A stretch of DNA of 12,898 nucleotides, taken from CAVPRW01 sp046727435 [NCBI: bacterium]. Its GTDB lineage: Bacteria; Tectomicrobia; Entotheonellia; J063. Position numbers and translations under genes: made by a program. The DNA lies in NCBI GenBank assembly GCA_046727435.1, contig JBKPCR010000013.1, positions 1 through 12,898 on the forward strand. The letters are read 5' to 3'. Below the pieces are notes generated by a model. It was given only the letters and a program-made list of their open reading frames with translations. It did no database searches and was not told the DNA's origin. This document shows positions 6,446 to 12,898 of this stretch, in pieces (position 1 is the first letter of the stretch; each line of letters starts with the position of its first letter).

Positions 6446-7234
6446 ATGCCCGTATTGTACGAAAAGCGCGATCAGGTAGGCATCGTCACCCTCAGCCGTC
6501 CCGAGGCCAGGAACGCCTGGGGTCAGGACTTCACGGACGGGATCGCCGAATACCTTGCGACAATGGAAGATGATGATGAGATTCGCTGCGCGGTCTTGAC
6601 GGGCGACGACAGGGGTGGGGCCTTCTCGGCGGGCGCCAACCTGAAAAACCCGCAGACTCATACCTTGACATCGACGGCTGAGTTTATCAAAAGCCTTCCG
6701 AAGCGGAAAGACCGCCAATTCGAAGTACTGTCGAACTTCCCGAAACCGCTCATCGCTGCCGTCAACGGCTATGCCATCGGCGTGGGCTGCATTGTGACCT
6801 TCTGCTGCGACCTGCTGCTGGCGTCGGAGCGAGCGGAATGGCGGCTGCCGCAAGTGCCGCTGGGGATTTTGCCGGCCTACGGGGGGGCGGTTCGGCTTGC
6901 CCGCTGGGTGGGGAAAGGACACGCTATGCGGTTGGCTATGGGTTTCCCGCTGAAAGCCGATGAGGCCTATCGCATTGGTCTCGCCCAGTGGTTGGTCCCG
7001 CATGAAGAGTTGCAAGCCAAAACCATGGAGGTGGGCGGGTATATCGCCTCCCTACCGCCGCTGGCTGCGCAGATGGCAAAGGAGTCGCTGAATCGCGGAT
7101 TGGACATTCCCAATCTCTCGGATGCCTCGCTGGTAGACCTTTATCGATTCATGGCCCTGGAGGCAACCGAGGACAAAGACGAAGGCCATCGAGCCTGGCG
7201 TGAGAAGCGCAAGCCAGTGTTTCGCGGCCGCTGA
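6446..7234 (+). CDS. Enoyl-CoA hydratase/isomerase (crotonase) superfamily protein
   Basis: 262 residues, normal for a single-domain crotonase that binds acyl-CoA. AAGGAG lies about 7 nt before the ATG. Seen: IVTLSRPEARNAWGQDF (13-29), the first oxyanion-hole loop GGAFSAGANL (57-66), the second at NGYAIGVGC (107-115), and PLGILPAYGGAVRLARWVG (138-156). The two glutamates that act in rat mitochondrial enoyl-CoA hydratase (E144 and E164) align with I116 and Q137 here. Neither is acidic, so ordinary hydration of enoyl-CoA is unlikely. Crotonases without these residues carry out other reactions (isomerisation, decarboxylation, ring chemistry). The substrate is unknown. The gene stands alone on the plus strand, 247 nt after the lipid kinase and convergent with the ABC operon. 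Confidence 0.88.
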   Translation: MPVLYEKRDQVGIVTLSRPEARNAWGQDFTDGIAEYLATMEDDDEIRCAVLTGDDRGGAFSAGANLKNPQTHTLTSTAEFIKSLPKRKDRQFEVLSNFPKPLIAAVNGYAIGVGCIVTFCCDLLLASERAEWRLPQVPLGILPAYGGAVRLARWVGKGHAMRLAMGFPLKADEAYRIGLAQWLVPHEELQAKTMEVGGYIASLPPLAAQMAKESLNRGLDIPNLSDASLVDLYRFMALEATEDKDEGHRAWREKRKPVFRGR

Positions 7235-7287
7235 GACATGGGCTACGTCGCGGCGCTACAGGCCGGGAGCGCTCAAGGAGTGAATGG

Positions 7288-7338
7288 ACGATTACGGCTG
7301 CTCGAGCCCAAACGCTGCGGCACGACCGCCGTAATCGT
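7288..7338. terminator. Inverted repeat between convergent genes (possible bidirectional terminator)
   Basis: A perfect 11-bp inverted repeat, ACGATTACGGC / GCCGTAATCGT, is separated by 29 nt and begins 53 nt after the crotonase stop. The position between convergent transcription units suits a terminator for either, but there is no T-run and the loop is long. A protein-binding palindrome is an alternative. Confidence 0.4.
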
Positions 7339-7370
7339 ATGTGGTGTTGCGAGCCTAGTTCTTCATATAC

Positions 7371-7512
7371 TCAGGGGAGCCCTGGCAGGAAGTAGTCCGA
7401 GTTGTGCTTGAAGACCGTCTTGACGTTCTGCGCTAGCCAGCCTATCGACCAGCCAGCCATAGGGTTCTCTGAGGAGAAACTTCATGGTATACCGGTCGAC
7501 GACGTCTATCAC
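7371..7512 (-). pseudogene. Internal fragment of a peptide-type solute-binding protein gene
   Basis: Right after the DppB-like stop the minus strand reads VIDVVDRYTMKFLLREP, closely matching RIEVVDRYTVKFLLKEP of the intact solute-binding protein upstream in this operon. A second piece, NVKTVFKHNSDYFLPGLP and a TGA (7373-7371), in a different frame, matches NVKSVFTRNPDYYREGEP of the same protein. About 45 residues that separate the two motifs in the intact gene are missing, so this is an internally deleted, frameshifted remnant of a paralogue. Neither end of the gene is present. Confidence 0.8.
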
Positions 7513-7515
7513 GCC

Positions 7516-8460
7516 CTACTGATACCGAATCCGCGGGTCCAGGTAGGCATACGTCATATCCACCAGCAGATTGATGAAGACAATGGTGGACGCCAACAGC
7601 AGATTCAATCCCTGCACGACCGGATAGTCGCGCTGGTTGATGGCATCGAGCATAAAGCGCCCCATCCCCGGCAGGCCAAAGATCGTCTCAAAGACCACCG
7701 CCCCACCCGCGATCTGGCCGATCTCGATGCCGATGATGGTGACGACCGGAATTATGGCGTTCTTCAAAGCGTGCTTCACCACCACCCGTCTTTCGCCCAT
7801 CCCCTTGGACCAGGCGGTACGGATATAGTCTTGCCGCAGCACCTCCAGCATCAGCGCCCGCGTCAGGCGCATGATGCTAGCGGATGCGCCAAACGCCAGG
7901 AGGATCGCGGGCAGGATGAATTGGCTGATGTGCTGCCAGGGACCTTGTGTGAACGGAGTGAACTGCAGCGGGGGCGCCCATCCGAACCAGATGGAGGCGA
8001 ACACGATGATGATGGTCGCTTTCCAGAACCCGGGCGCCGACAACCCAATGATCGCCAGGCTGCGCGCCGCGTAATCCTTCATGGTGTCCTGCCGGATCGC
8101 CGCCAGTACCCCGATGGGCAAGGCCCAGCAGAGCCCGAAGGCAATCGCCATGGCACCCAGCTCGAAACTAACGGGCAGCCGGCGAGCAATCTCCTCCAGC
8201 ACCGGCCGCTTCGTCCACAACGACTCTCCCAGGTTGCCCCGGACGACCTGGCTGAGCCAAATCCCATACTGCACGTAGATCGGCTGGTTGAGCCCGAGCT
8301 TGGCCCGCAGAGCCTCCAGATCTTCCGCGTAGGCTTTCTCCTCAAACATTAACACCACCACGTCGCCCGGGATCAGGCGCGTCAGGGAGAACACGATGAT
8401 CGACACCAGCAGGAGTGTGGGCACGACCAGAAGCAAGCGCTTGAGTACGTATTGCCGCAT
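7516..8460 (-). CDS. Peptide/nickel-type ABC transporter permease, DppB-like
   Basis: 314 residues of the DppB/OppB class of inner-membrane permeases, which form the channel of peptide-type ABC importers with a DppC-type partner. GGAGG lies 9 nt before the ATG. The N-terminus MRQYVLKRLLLVVPTLLLVS with TM1 (about 9-29) and the ensuing LIPGD are typical. A periplasmic segment holds LGLNQPIYVQYGIWL..VRGNLGES (55-80). Five further hydrophobic stretches follow, and the ATPase-docking EAA loop is at about 206-236 (EVLRQDYIRTAWSKGMGERR). The C-terminus DPRIRYQ is the usual DppB ending. It is the last gene of the minus-strand operon, after the solute-binding protein and a 68-nt gap holding a hairpin repeat. 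The ligand is not deducible from the sequence. Confidence 0.93.
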   Translation of the reverse strand: MRQYVLKRLLLVVPTLLLVSIIVFSLTRLIPGDVVVLMFEEKAYAEDLEALRAKLGLNQPIYVQYGIWLSQVVRGNLGESLWTKRPVLEEIARRLPVSFELGAMAIAFGLCWALPIGVLAAIRQDTMKDYAARSLAIIGLSAPGFWKATIIIVFASIWFGWAPPLQFTPFTQGPWQHISQFILPAILLAFGASASIMRLTRALMLEVLRQDYIRTAWSKGMGERRVVVKHALKNAIIPVVTIIGIEIGQIAGGAVVFETIFGLPGMGRFMLDAINQRDYPVVQGLNLLLASTIVFINLLVDMTYAYLDPRIRYQ

Positions 8461-8472
8461 GGTCTATTTCCT

Positions 8473-8512
8473 CCCTCCCCCCACCCATCCCTTCCCCCTC
8501 AAAGGGGAAAAG
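8473..8512. repeat. CCCTCACCCCCACCC-type hairpin element, copy 2
   Basis: A 40-bp core with the same layout as 1535-1574: CCCTCCCCCCACCC at the left, an internal hairpin TTCCCC-CTCAAA-GGGGAA (8492-8509), and GGGGAAAAG at the right. It lies in the 68-nt gap between the solute-binding protein stop and the DppB-like start. In bacteria such a hairpin in this position can protect the upstream message from 3' decay; that is inference here. Confidence 0.6.
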
Positions 8513-8528
8513 GCATGAAGAGGGTGAC

Positions 8529-10193
8529 TTATCGATCTAGCCACAGCGCGGCGGCGCGAGTGCCGTAGTCGAAGCTCTGGTTGGGCGAGTAGTTCTTCAC
8601 GTATGGTTGCCAGGTGCCCGTGATCGTGTTGGAGTTCAGGTACACATAGTACTGCTGCTCCGCCTCATAGCGCTGAATATCGTGGATGAGCTTCTTGCGC
8701 GCCTCCAGATTCTTCGTCCGCCGTTGTTCCTTGACCATCGCCGAGAGCGTCGGGTCATTGACGTGGCCGGTGTTCAAGGAGGAGTCGGCGGCATAGGCAC
8801 GATACAGCCGGCGATCCGGTTCCCAGGCGATGCCGATAGGACCCCGAATCATGCCCTCGTACTTGCCTTGTACAGTGGTGGCCACATATGCGCCGTGCTC
8901 CTGAGTCTTGAGCTCGGTCTCAATGCCGACGTCTTTGAGGTAGCGCATGATCAACTGCGCATCGTCGAGGAGGTCGCGCCCATACCCAGAGCTCACGATG
9001 AGCGGCGTCTTAAAGCCCTTCGGGTAGCCAGCTTCCGCCAGCAGGCGCTTGGCCTCCTTCGGATCGTACTGATAGTACTTCGCCCCCGCGCCGAGCTGCT
9101 CGATGGGCAGCGACCACTCCACCAGGCCGCGGGAGACCGCCGAAATCGGCTCGCCCCGGCCCCAGACCGCCTCGATGAGGGCCTGACGATCGATGGCATG
9201 GGAGATGGCGCGCCGTACCCGCACATCGTTAAAGGGCGGCATATCGGTGCGCATGGTGATGGCGCTTCCCGACTGCGATTGGAAATCCTGGTACCTCAAG
9301 TGGGGGTGAGTCTTCTTGAGCGAGTCCAGATCCTGTTGCCGTACGGCCCAACTGGTCCCAGGGCCACAGTCGATCTGCCCGGTGCGGTACATGGCCAGGC
9401 CGGTCGATTCGTCCGGGATGACCAACCATTCCACCCCATCCACATAGGGCTCGCCTTCGCGGTAATAGTCCGGGTTGCGTGTGAACACCGACTTCACGTT
9501 CGGCTCATAGCGCTCCAGGATGAAGGGGCCGGTGCCAATAGCCGTCTCTGATTTTTTGAAATCGCCGTATTGCTGCGCCACCTCCGGGGCGACGATCCAC
9601 GTACTCGTCGGGTAGGCCAGCACACTGATGAACCAGACAAAGGGCTCTTTAAGGAGGAACTTCACGGTGTAGCGGTCCACCACCTCGATGCGGTCCACGG
9701 AGTCCAGCAGATAGCGGTTCCCATTCCCCTTTTCCGTCAGGAAGCGGTCGTAGGTGAATTTGATATCGTCGGCCACCAGCTCGCGGCCGTTGACAGGTGG
9801 CTTGTTGTGCCATTTGACCCCTTGGCGCAGATAGAACACATAGGTGGTGTCGTCGAGCTCTTCCCAGCGTTCGGCCAGATCGGGCTCGACGATGAAGCGA
9901 CCCGGATGTACATCGCCGCCGACTTTATGCCGTACCAGCTTGCTGTAGACGAAGCTCAGGGTGCTCTGCGTAAAGTTCGCCGTCGCGATATGGGGATCAA
10001 AGTGCGGAGGGTCAAACCCTCGCACCCGCAGGATGCCGCCGCGCTTGGGGGACTCCGCTTCCCCACCCCAGAGCGTTGGCGGGTCATACAAGGGCCAGGC
10101 GGACACCGCCATCCCGGCCGCAAGGCCGGCTTTCAAGAGATCGCGACGGCTCAAACCTTGAGCCTCTTGGGAATTGCCATGCTGTGCGTCCAT
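8529..10193 (-). CDS. Tat-exported extracellular solute-binding protein, family 5 (DppA/OppA-like)
   Basis: 554 residues of the SBP family 5 that captures peptides, nickel or other small solutes outside the membrane for an ABC importer. The start at 10193 is chosen since it leaves the signal peptide near the N-terminus (GGGAAGGGG is just upstream); an in-frame ATG at 10271 would add 26 residues without a clear site. A twin-arginine signal is visible: SRRDLLK (15-21) and the hydrophobic AGLAAGMAVSAW (22-33), predicting folded export by Tat. Family features follow: GGILRVRGFDPPHFDPHIAT, the DDIKFTYDRFL and WHNKPPVNGRELVADD region, and RVRRAISHAIDRQALI. The C-terminus (QPYVKNYSPNQSFDYGTRAA then ALWLDR) is characteristic. 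Between the two permease genes, it is the central gene of the operon. Remnants of a relative flank the operon. The ligand is unknown. Confidence 0.93.
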   Translation of the reverse strand: MDAQHGNSQEAQGLSRRDLLKAGLAAGMAVSAWPLYDPPTLWGGEAESPKRGGILRVRGFDPPHFDPHIATANFTQSTLSFVYSKLVRHKVGGDVHPGRFIVEPDLAERWEELDDTTYVFYLRQGVKWHNKPPVNGRELVADDIKFTYDRFLTEKGNGNRYLLDSVDRIEVVDRYTVKFLLKEPFVWFISVLAYPTSTWIVAPEVAQQYGDFKKSETAIGTGPFILERYEPNVKSVFTRNPDYYREGEPYVDGVEWLVIPDESTGLAMYRTGQIDCGPGTSWAVRQQDLDSLKKTHPHLRYQDFQSQSGSAITMRTDMPPFNDVRVRRAISHAIDRQALIEAVWGRGEPISAVSRGLVEWSLPIEQLGAGAKYYQYDPKEAKRLLAEAGYPKGFKTPLIVSSGYGRDLLDDAQLIMRYLKDVGIETELKTQEHGAYVATTVQGKYEGMIRGPIGIAWEPDRRLYRAYAADSSLNTGHVNDPTLSAMVKEQRRTKNLEARKKLIHDIQRYEAEQQYYVYLNSNTITGTWQPYVKNYSPNQSFDYGTRAAALWLDR

Positions 10194-10256
10194 GGGTACC
10201 CCTTCCCTGGCTGGATAGACTGGTGATTGAAGTCGTCCTAGGTCGCCCACCTCTGG

Positions 10257-10317
10257 CTTCCTCACCTGCACCTTCTTCTCTAGAAGGAAACCACGAGAAA
10301 CGCATAAGGTGAGGAAG
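10257..10317. repeat. CCTCACC-type nested hairpin element, copy 3
   Basis: A perfect 11-bp inverted repeat, CTTCCTCACCT (10257-10267) / AGGTGAGGAAG (10307-10317), encloses a smaller hairpin CCTTCT-TCTCT-AGAAGG. The left half, CCTCACCTGCACC, resembles the left half of the elements at 1535-1574 and 8473-8512. It lies in the 149-nt gap between the DppC-like stop and the solute-binding protein start. Confidence 0.6.
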
Positions 10318-10342
10318 TCTATCTATGGCAAGCGTCGTCGTC

Positions 10343-11266
10343 CTATCTTCGCATGAGCTGGCTGCCGCGCAACCGTGGGTCCAGGAGATCCCGTAGCGCA
10401 TCCCCCAGCATATTGAACCCAAAGACCGCAAGACTGATCGCCACACCCGGCCAGATCGCCATCCAGGGAGCCTTGTACATGTATGAGCGCCCCGACCCAC
10501 TGAGCATCTCGCCCCAGGAGGGATACGGCGGCGGCACTCCGAACCCTAGAAAGCTCAGCGTCGCCTCGACGAGGATCACGGCTCCCAAGGCATTGGTGGC
10601 AACGATGATGATCGGGGCCATCACGTTCGGCAAGATGTAGCAGAGAATAATCCGCAGGTGGCTCGCCCCCACTGCCCGTGCCGCCTCCACGTACTGGTTT
10701 TCCTTGGCCGCCAGCGTGGCGCTGCGGATAACCCGCGACCTGTTAGCCGATGGGACAATCCCGAGTACCAGGATAACGTTCAGCAGTCCCGGGCCCAACA
10801 CCGCCATGATGCTGAGCAAGATCACCAATGGAGGAAACGCCATGGCTGCATCCACCACCCGCTGGATGAAGACATCAACTTTTCCGCCGAAGTACCCGCT
10901 CGTCACGCCCAAGATAGTTGCCAACAGGATACTCAACGTCACCGCCCCGAAGCCCACCGTCACCGAGATGCGTGCACCATAGATGATGCGGCTGAAGACA
11001 TCGCGCCCCAGGTTATCGGTGCCCAGGTAGAACTGCGCACTAGGGGGCTTCAAGCGCTGGCGCACATTGGTTTCATCGTAGGGATAAGGAGCGATCCAGT
11101 GCGCAAAGATGGCGCACAGCATGAGTACCAAGACGAGCATCCCCCCGAAGGCCCCCAGCGGCTTTTCCCTCACCAACCGCCACAGGCCCTTGGAGAGCGT
11201 CTGCATGCCGGCGGATAATTTCCACATCGATTTGGACTTAGGGAGGGACAGGCTTAATTCTGGCAT
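10343..11266 (-). CDS. Peptide/nickel-type ABC transporter permease, DppC-like
   Basis: 307 residues of the DppC/OppC class. GGAGGT lies 8 nt before the ATG at 11266. The cytoplasmic N-tail (1-38, ending VREKPLGAFG) leads into TM1 (about 41-58). A periplasmic loop carries the family hallmark YLGTDNLGRDVFSRIIYGAR (80-99). Hydrophobic segments follow, with the EAA loop at about 192-221 (YVEAARAVGASHLRIILCYI). GFGVPPPYPSWGEML and the ending GDALRDLLDPRLR are standard. It would pair with the DppB-like permease. It is the first gene of the operon as seen, with a ruined solute-binding protein tail about 140 nt upstream. The operon holds no ATPase genes, so ATP-binding subunits must be supplied from elsewhere. 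Confidence 0.93.
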   Translation of the reverse strand: MPELSLSLPKSKSMWKLSAGMQTLSKGLWRLVREKPLGAFGGMLVLVLMLCAIFAHWIAPYPYDETNVRQRLKPPSAQFYLGTDNLGRDVFSRIIYGARISVTVGFGAVTLSILLATILGVTSGYFGGKVDVFIQRVVDAAMAFPPLVILLSIMAVLGPGLLNVILVLGIVPSANRSRVIRSATLAAKENQYVEAARAVGASHLRIILCYILPNVMAPIIIVATNALGAVILVEATLSFLGFGVPPPYPSWGEMLSGSGRSYMYKAPWMAIWPGVAISLAVFGFNMLGDALRDLLDPRLRGSQLMRR

Positions 11267-11406
11267 CGTTCCGCACCTCCATGACCGCTTTGATTTCGGT
11301 GCACTATACTTCCATGAGCAGAGCTATAGCTGCCATTTACATGTGCGGCGGCGCCCCGCGCGCGCTCTCCTCTACCTTGCGGTCACAACCATAGAGGCAC
11401 CTCTCC

Positions 11407-11492
11407 TTCCCGATCCAGCGAGAATGCCGTAGCACGATTGCCAAAGTCGAAGCGGTGGTTGGGGGTATCGTTCTTCACGTACGGCTGTGGAG
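11407..11492 (-). pseudogene. C-terminal fragment of a peptide-type solute-binding protein gene
   Basis: The minus strand reads QPYVKNDTPNHRFDFGNRAT then AFSLDR, matching the C-terminus of the intact solute-binding protein (QPYVKNYSPNQSFDYGTRAA then ALWLDR). The stop that follows DR in the intact gene is missing; the frame reads on for 9 more residues (EGEVPLWL) to a stop near 11383. Upstream of QPYVKN the similarity ends. It is the relic of a second solute-binding protein just ahead of the DppC-like gene, which is where such a gene often sits. Confidence 0.8.
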
Positions 11493-12257
11493 TTGAACAT
11501 GAGATGGAGGTCACAAGGAGGGCAGTCATACCCACGGGCGCGGAAGACTCGCGCCCATAGAGGCAGCCTTGCAACATTACCACTGAGGGCTGGCGAATAT
11601 GGGTTTGATCACAACAATAGGAGGGGGTCCAGGGAACTCTACTAATCATCCAGAGTCCCACAGACCTTCTCGATACCTTCGACTGCGCCAGGGGTAAGCT
11701 GATGGCGGGCATTGTTGCCCCCCTAGAGCCCAGTCCTTGTTGCCGCGCAGCATGCCTACGGCAACATCCCCATCTTCTTGATTGGACGGCGGAGCCTGTC
11801 CGGCTGAGTGCATGGCCTGTTAGCCGCTATGGTCCCAAGTGACGCCTCGCACTCACCGCCCTCATCTACGAACATCGCACCAACGTCGAGTGCAGTAGAG
11901 TAGACATACCGCCCCTAGCCACCCACAGATGGTGCTTCTGCCGTGTGGATCCGCCCTTTTTGTCTAGTGGGGTCACATCTTAGCATGTCGTGAGATGATG
12001 TCAATCATGTTCTTACGTGAGGAAAATGCGCGGGACTTGACGCCAGCTTGATGCCCGTGTTAGAAACGGACGCCTGGCGTGACTGACACCGAGCCAATCG
12101 TCGACAAGGCCATGCTGGGAGGTCCGTCATACGAGAGGTGGAAACTGTCTAGACCAATGGTCCCGTGCACATCCCCACGCGTGTGCGTGTGGATCGCGCT
12201 GATTAGGTCTCTATCCGGGCACCGAGAGCGCCGCTCGGCCCGACGCGGAGGAAAGGT
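11493..12257. other. Mostly degenerate spacer without an intact gene
   Basis: I find no complete gene in these roughly 765 nt. A 7-bp GC-rich hairpin GGGCGCG-GAAGACT-CGCGCCC lies at 11536-11556. Short protein-like stretches suggest decayed coding DNA: on minus, NNARHQLTPGAVEGIEKVCG then TLDD and TAG (11716 to 11642), and on plus, a run reading LVAAQHAYGNIPIFLIGRR near 11732-11788. Neither could be named. The last 200 nt lead into the CoA-transferase gene and contain a possible promoter. Confidence 0.4.
12037..12066 (+). promoter_or_regulatory. Possible promoter for the CoA-transferase gene
   Basis: TTGACG (12037-12042) and TAGAAA (12061-12066) with an 18-bp spacer resemble a sigma70 promoter (5/6 and 4/6 matches to the consensus boxes), about 190 nt upstream of the start codon. 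This is weak, since such matches also occur by chance. Confidence 0.25.
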
Positions 12258-12898
12258 ATGGCGAGTGTACTCGATGGAGTCCGGGTGATCGATTTTGGCC
12301 AGTACATCGCCGGACCGCTTGCCGGCATGCTCCTGGCCGATCAAGGGGCTGATGTCATCCGCGTCGATCCGCCCGGCGGACCGAGGTGGGAGACACCGGC
12401 CAACGCCACCTGGAACCGCGGCAAACGTAGCATCATCCTGAATCTTAAGCAACCCGACGATCTGGCGATTGCGGCACAACTCGTGGAGTCAGCTGACGTC
12501 GTCATCGAGAATTTCCGCCCGGGGGTTATGGATCGCCTGGGACTTGGACCACAGGCAGCCCTGCGCCTGAACCCACGCCTGATCTATTGCTCCCTGCCGG
12601 GGTTTGCCTCAGACGATCCGCGCGCTCAGGTGCGCGCCTTCGAAGGGGTGGTCGGTGCCGCCAGCGCCACCTATCGACCACATAATCCTGATGCCGACCG
12701 GCCGGTCTATACCGCTGTCCCGATCTCTTCCAACTATGCTGCCTTTCAGGGCGCCGTCAGCATCGTCATTGCCCTGTTCGCGCGCCAGCGCGACGGCGTC
12801 GGGCAGCGCATTGAGGTACCTCTGTTCGATGCCACGTTTCCATCCATTGGCGCCCGTGCCATGCATGTGCACGATCCAGCCCATGTCGTTCCCACGCC
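12258..12898 (+). CDS. CaiB/BaiF family (class III) CoA-transferase, N-terminal part
   Basis: The frame runs to the window end: 213 residues of a protein that is normally about 380-420 long. GAGGAAAGG lies just before the ATG at 12258. Class III CoA-transferases move CoA between carboxylic acids through an enzyme-bound anhydride. Visible: GVRVIDFGQYIAGPLAGMLL (7-26), the CoA-binding GADVIRVDPP and WNRGKRSIILNL (30-63), SADVVIENFRPGVMDRLGLG (79-98), then IYCSLPGFASDDP, and GQRIEVPLFDATF near the right end. In formyl-CoA transferase the catalytic Asp (D169) lies 25 residues before the Q of this G-Q motif; the matching place here reads PISSNYAAF, with Ser. This fits N-terminal halves of duplicated CaiB/BaiF proteins or altered paralogues. 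The rest of the gene is needed to tell. Confidence 0.9.
   Translation, partial: MASVLDGVRVIDFGQYIAGPLAGMLLADQGADVIRVDPPGGPRWETPANATWNRGKRSIILNLKQPDDLAIAAQLVESADVVIENFRPGVMDRLGLGPQAALRLNPRLIYCSLPGFASDDPRAQVRAFEGVVGAASATYRPHNPDADRPVYTAVPISSNYAAFQGAVSIVIALFARQRDGVGQRIEVPLFDATFPSIGARAMHVHDPAHVVPT

Noticed and set aside
7402-8352. 316-residue plus-strand frame opposite the DppB-like gene
   Set aside because: Antisense shadow of a well-supported permease; the translated product is His/Asp/Arg-rich without any motif.
8607-9551. 314-residue plus-strand frame opposite the solute-binding protein
   Set aside because: Mirror frame of a firmly identified gene in GC-rich DNA; no start signal or family resemblance.
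11303-11308. TATAGT on the minus strand upstream of the DppC-like gene as a -10 box
   Set aside because: No -35 box at a suitable distance; the operon may equally start further upstream.
12060-12479. 139-residue minus-strand frame ending YDGPPSMALSTIGSVSVTPG then VRF
   Set aside because: The tail looks a little like the end of an outer-membrane beta-barrel, but the frame overlaps the start of the CoA-transferase and has no start signal; left as chance or a relic.

Overview
The window is about 12.9 kb of moderately GC-rich bacterial DNA (I judge roughly 58-60% G+C by eye) with strong Shine-Dalgarno sites and loosely packed genes on both strands. It holds an F420/luciferase-like oxidoreductase, a crotonase-fold protein, a CaiB/BaiF CoA-transferase, a Tat-exported solute-binding protein with two Dpp-type permeases, and several stress-type small membrane proteins. 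This mix is typical of large genomes from uncultured soil, sediment or sponge-associated lineages (Tectomicrobia, Rokubacteria, Chloroflexi and the like). No marker gene fixes the phylum, so that placement is inference only.

Layout. 1-133: the tail of an unidentified protein, convergent with a PrxQ/Bcp-type peroxiredoxin (144-596, minus). 985-1395: a small VOC (glyoxalase-fold) protein. 1636-2580: an LLM-class oxidoreductase. 2660-3352: a clearly decayed hybrid histidine kinase/receiver gene (minus). 3383-4719: a patch of stress or envelope small proteins. This patch has a 26-residue single-helix peptide gene (plus), a DUF1328 membrane protein gene and a CsbD-like protein fused to a C-terminal CCHC zinc-finger-like motif (the last two adjacent on minus and probably co-transcribed). 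5287-6198: a diacylglycerol kinase-family lipid kinase. 6446-7234: a crotonase-superfamily protein without the two catalytic glutamates of hydratases. 7516-11266: a minus-strand peptide-type ABC importer in the order permease (DppC-like), Tat-exported solute-binding protein, permease (DppB-like), with no ATPase genes in view. 11267-12257: about 1 kb of mostly decayed sequence. 12258-12898: the N-terminal part of a CaiB/BaiF CoA-transferase that runs off the window.

The ABC operon is flanked on both sides by broken fragments of a second, related solute-binding protein gene. This suggests that the locus descends from duplicated or recombined copies. A family of about 40-bp CCCTCACCCCCACCC-type hairpin elements occurs three times, twice in the gaps inside the operon.

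No RNA gene, CRISPR array, insertion sequence or prophage gene was seen, and I found no clear previously undescribed multi-gene system. The most unusual items are the CsbD/zinc-finger fusion with its DUF1328 partner, the decayed two-component gene with an Asn at the phospho-acceptor position, the flanking transporter gene remnants, and several enzyme-fold proteins with altered active-site residues.
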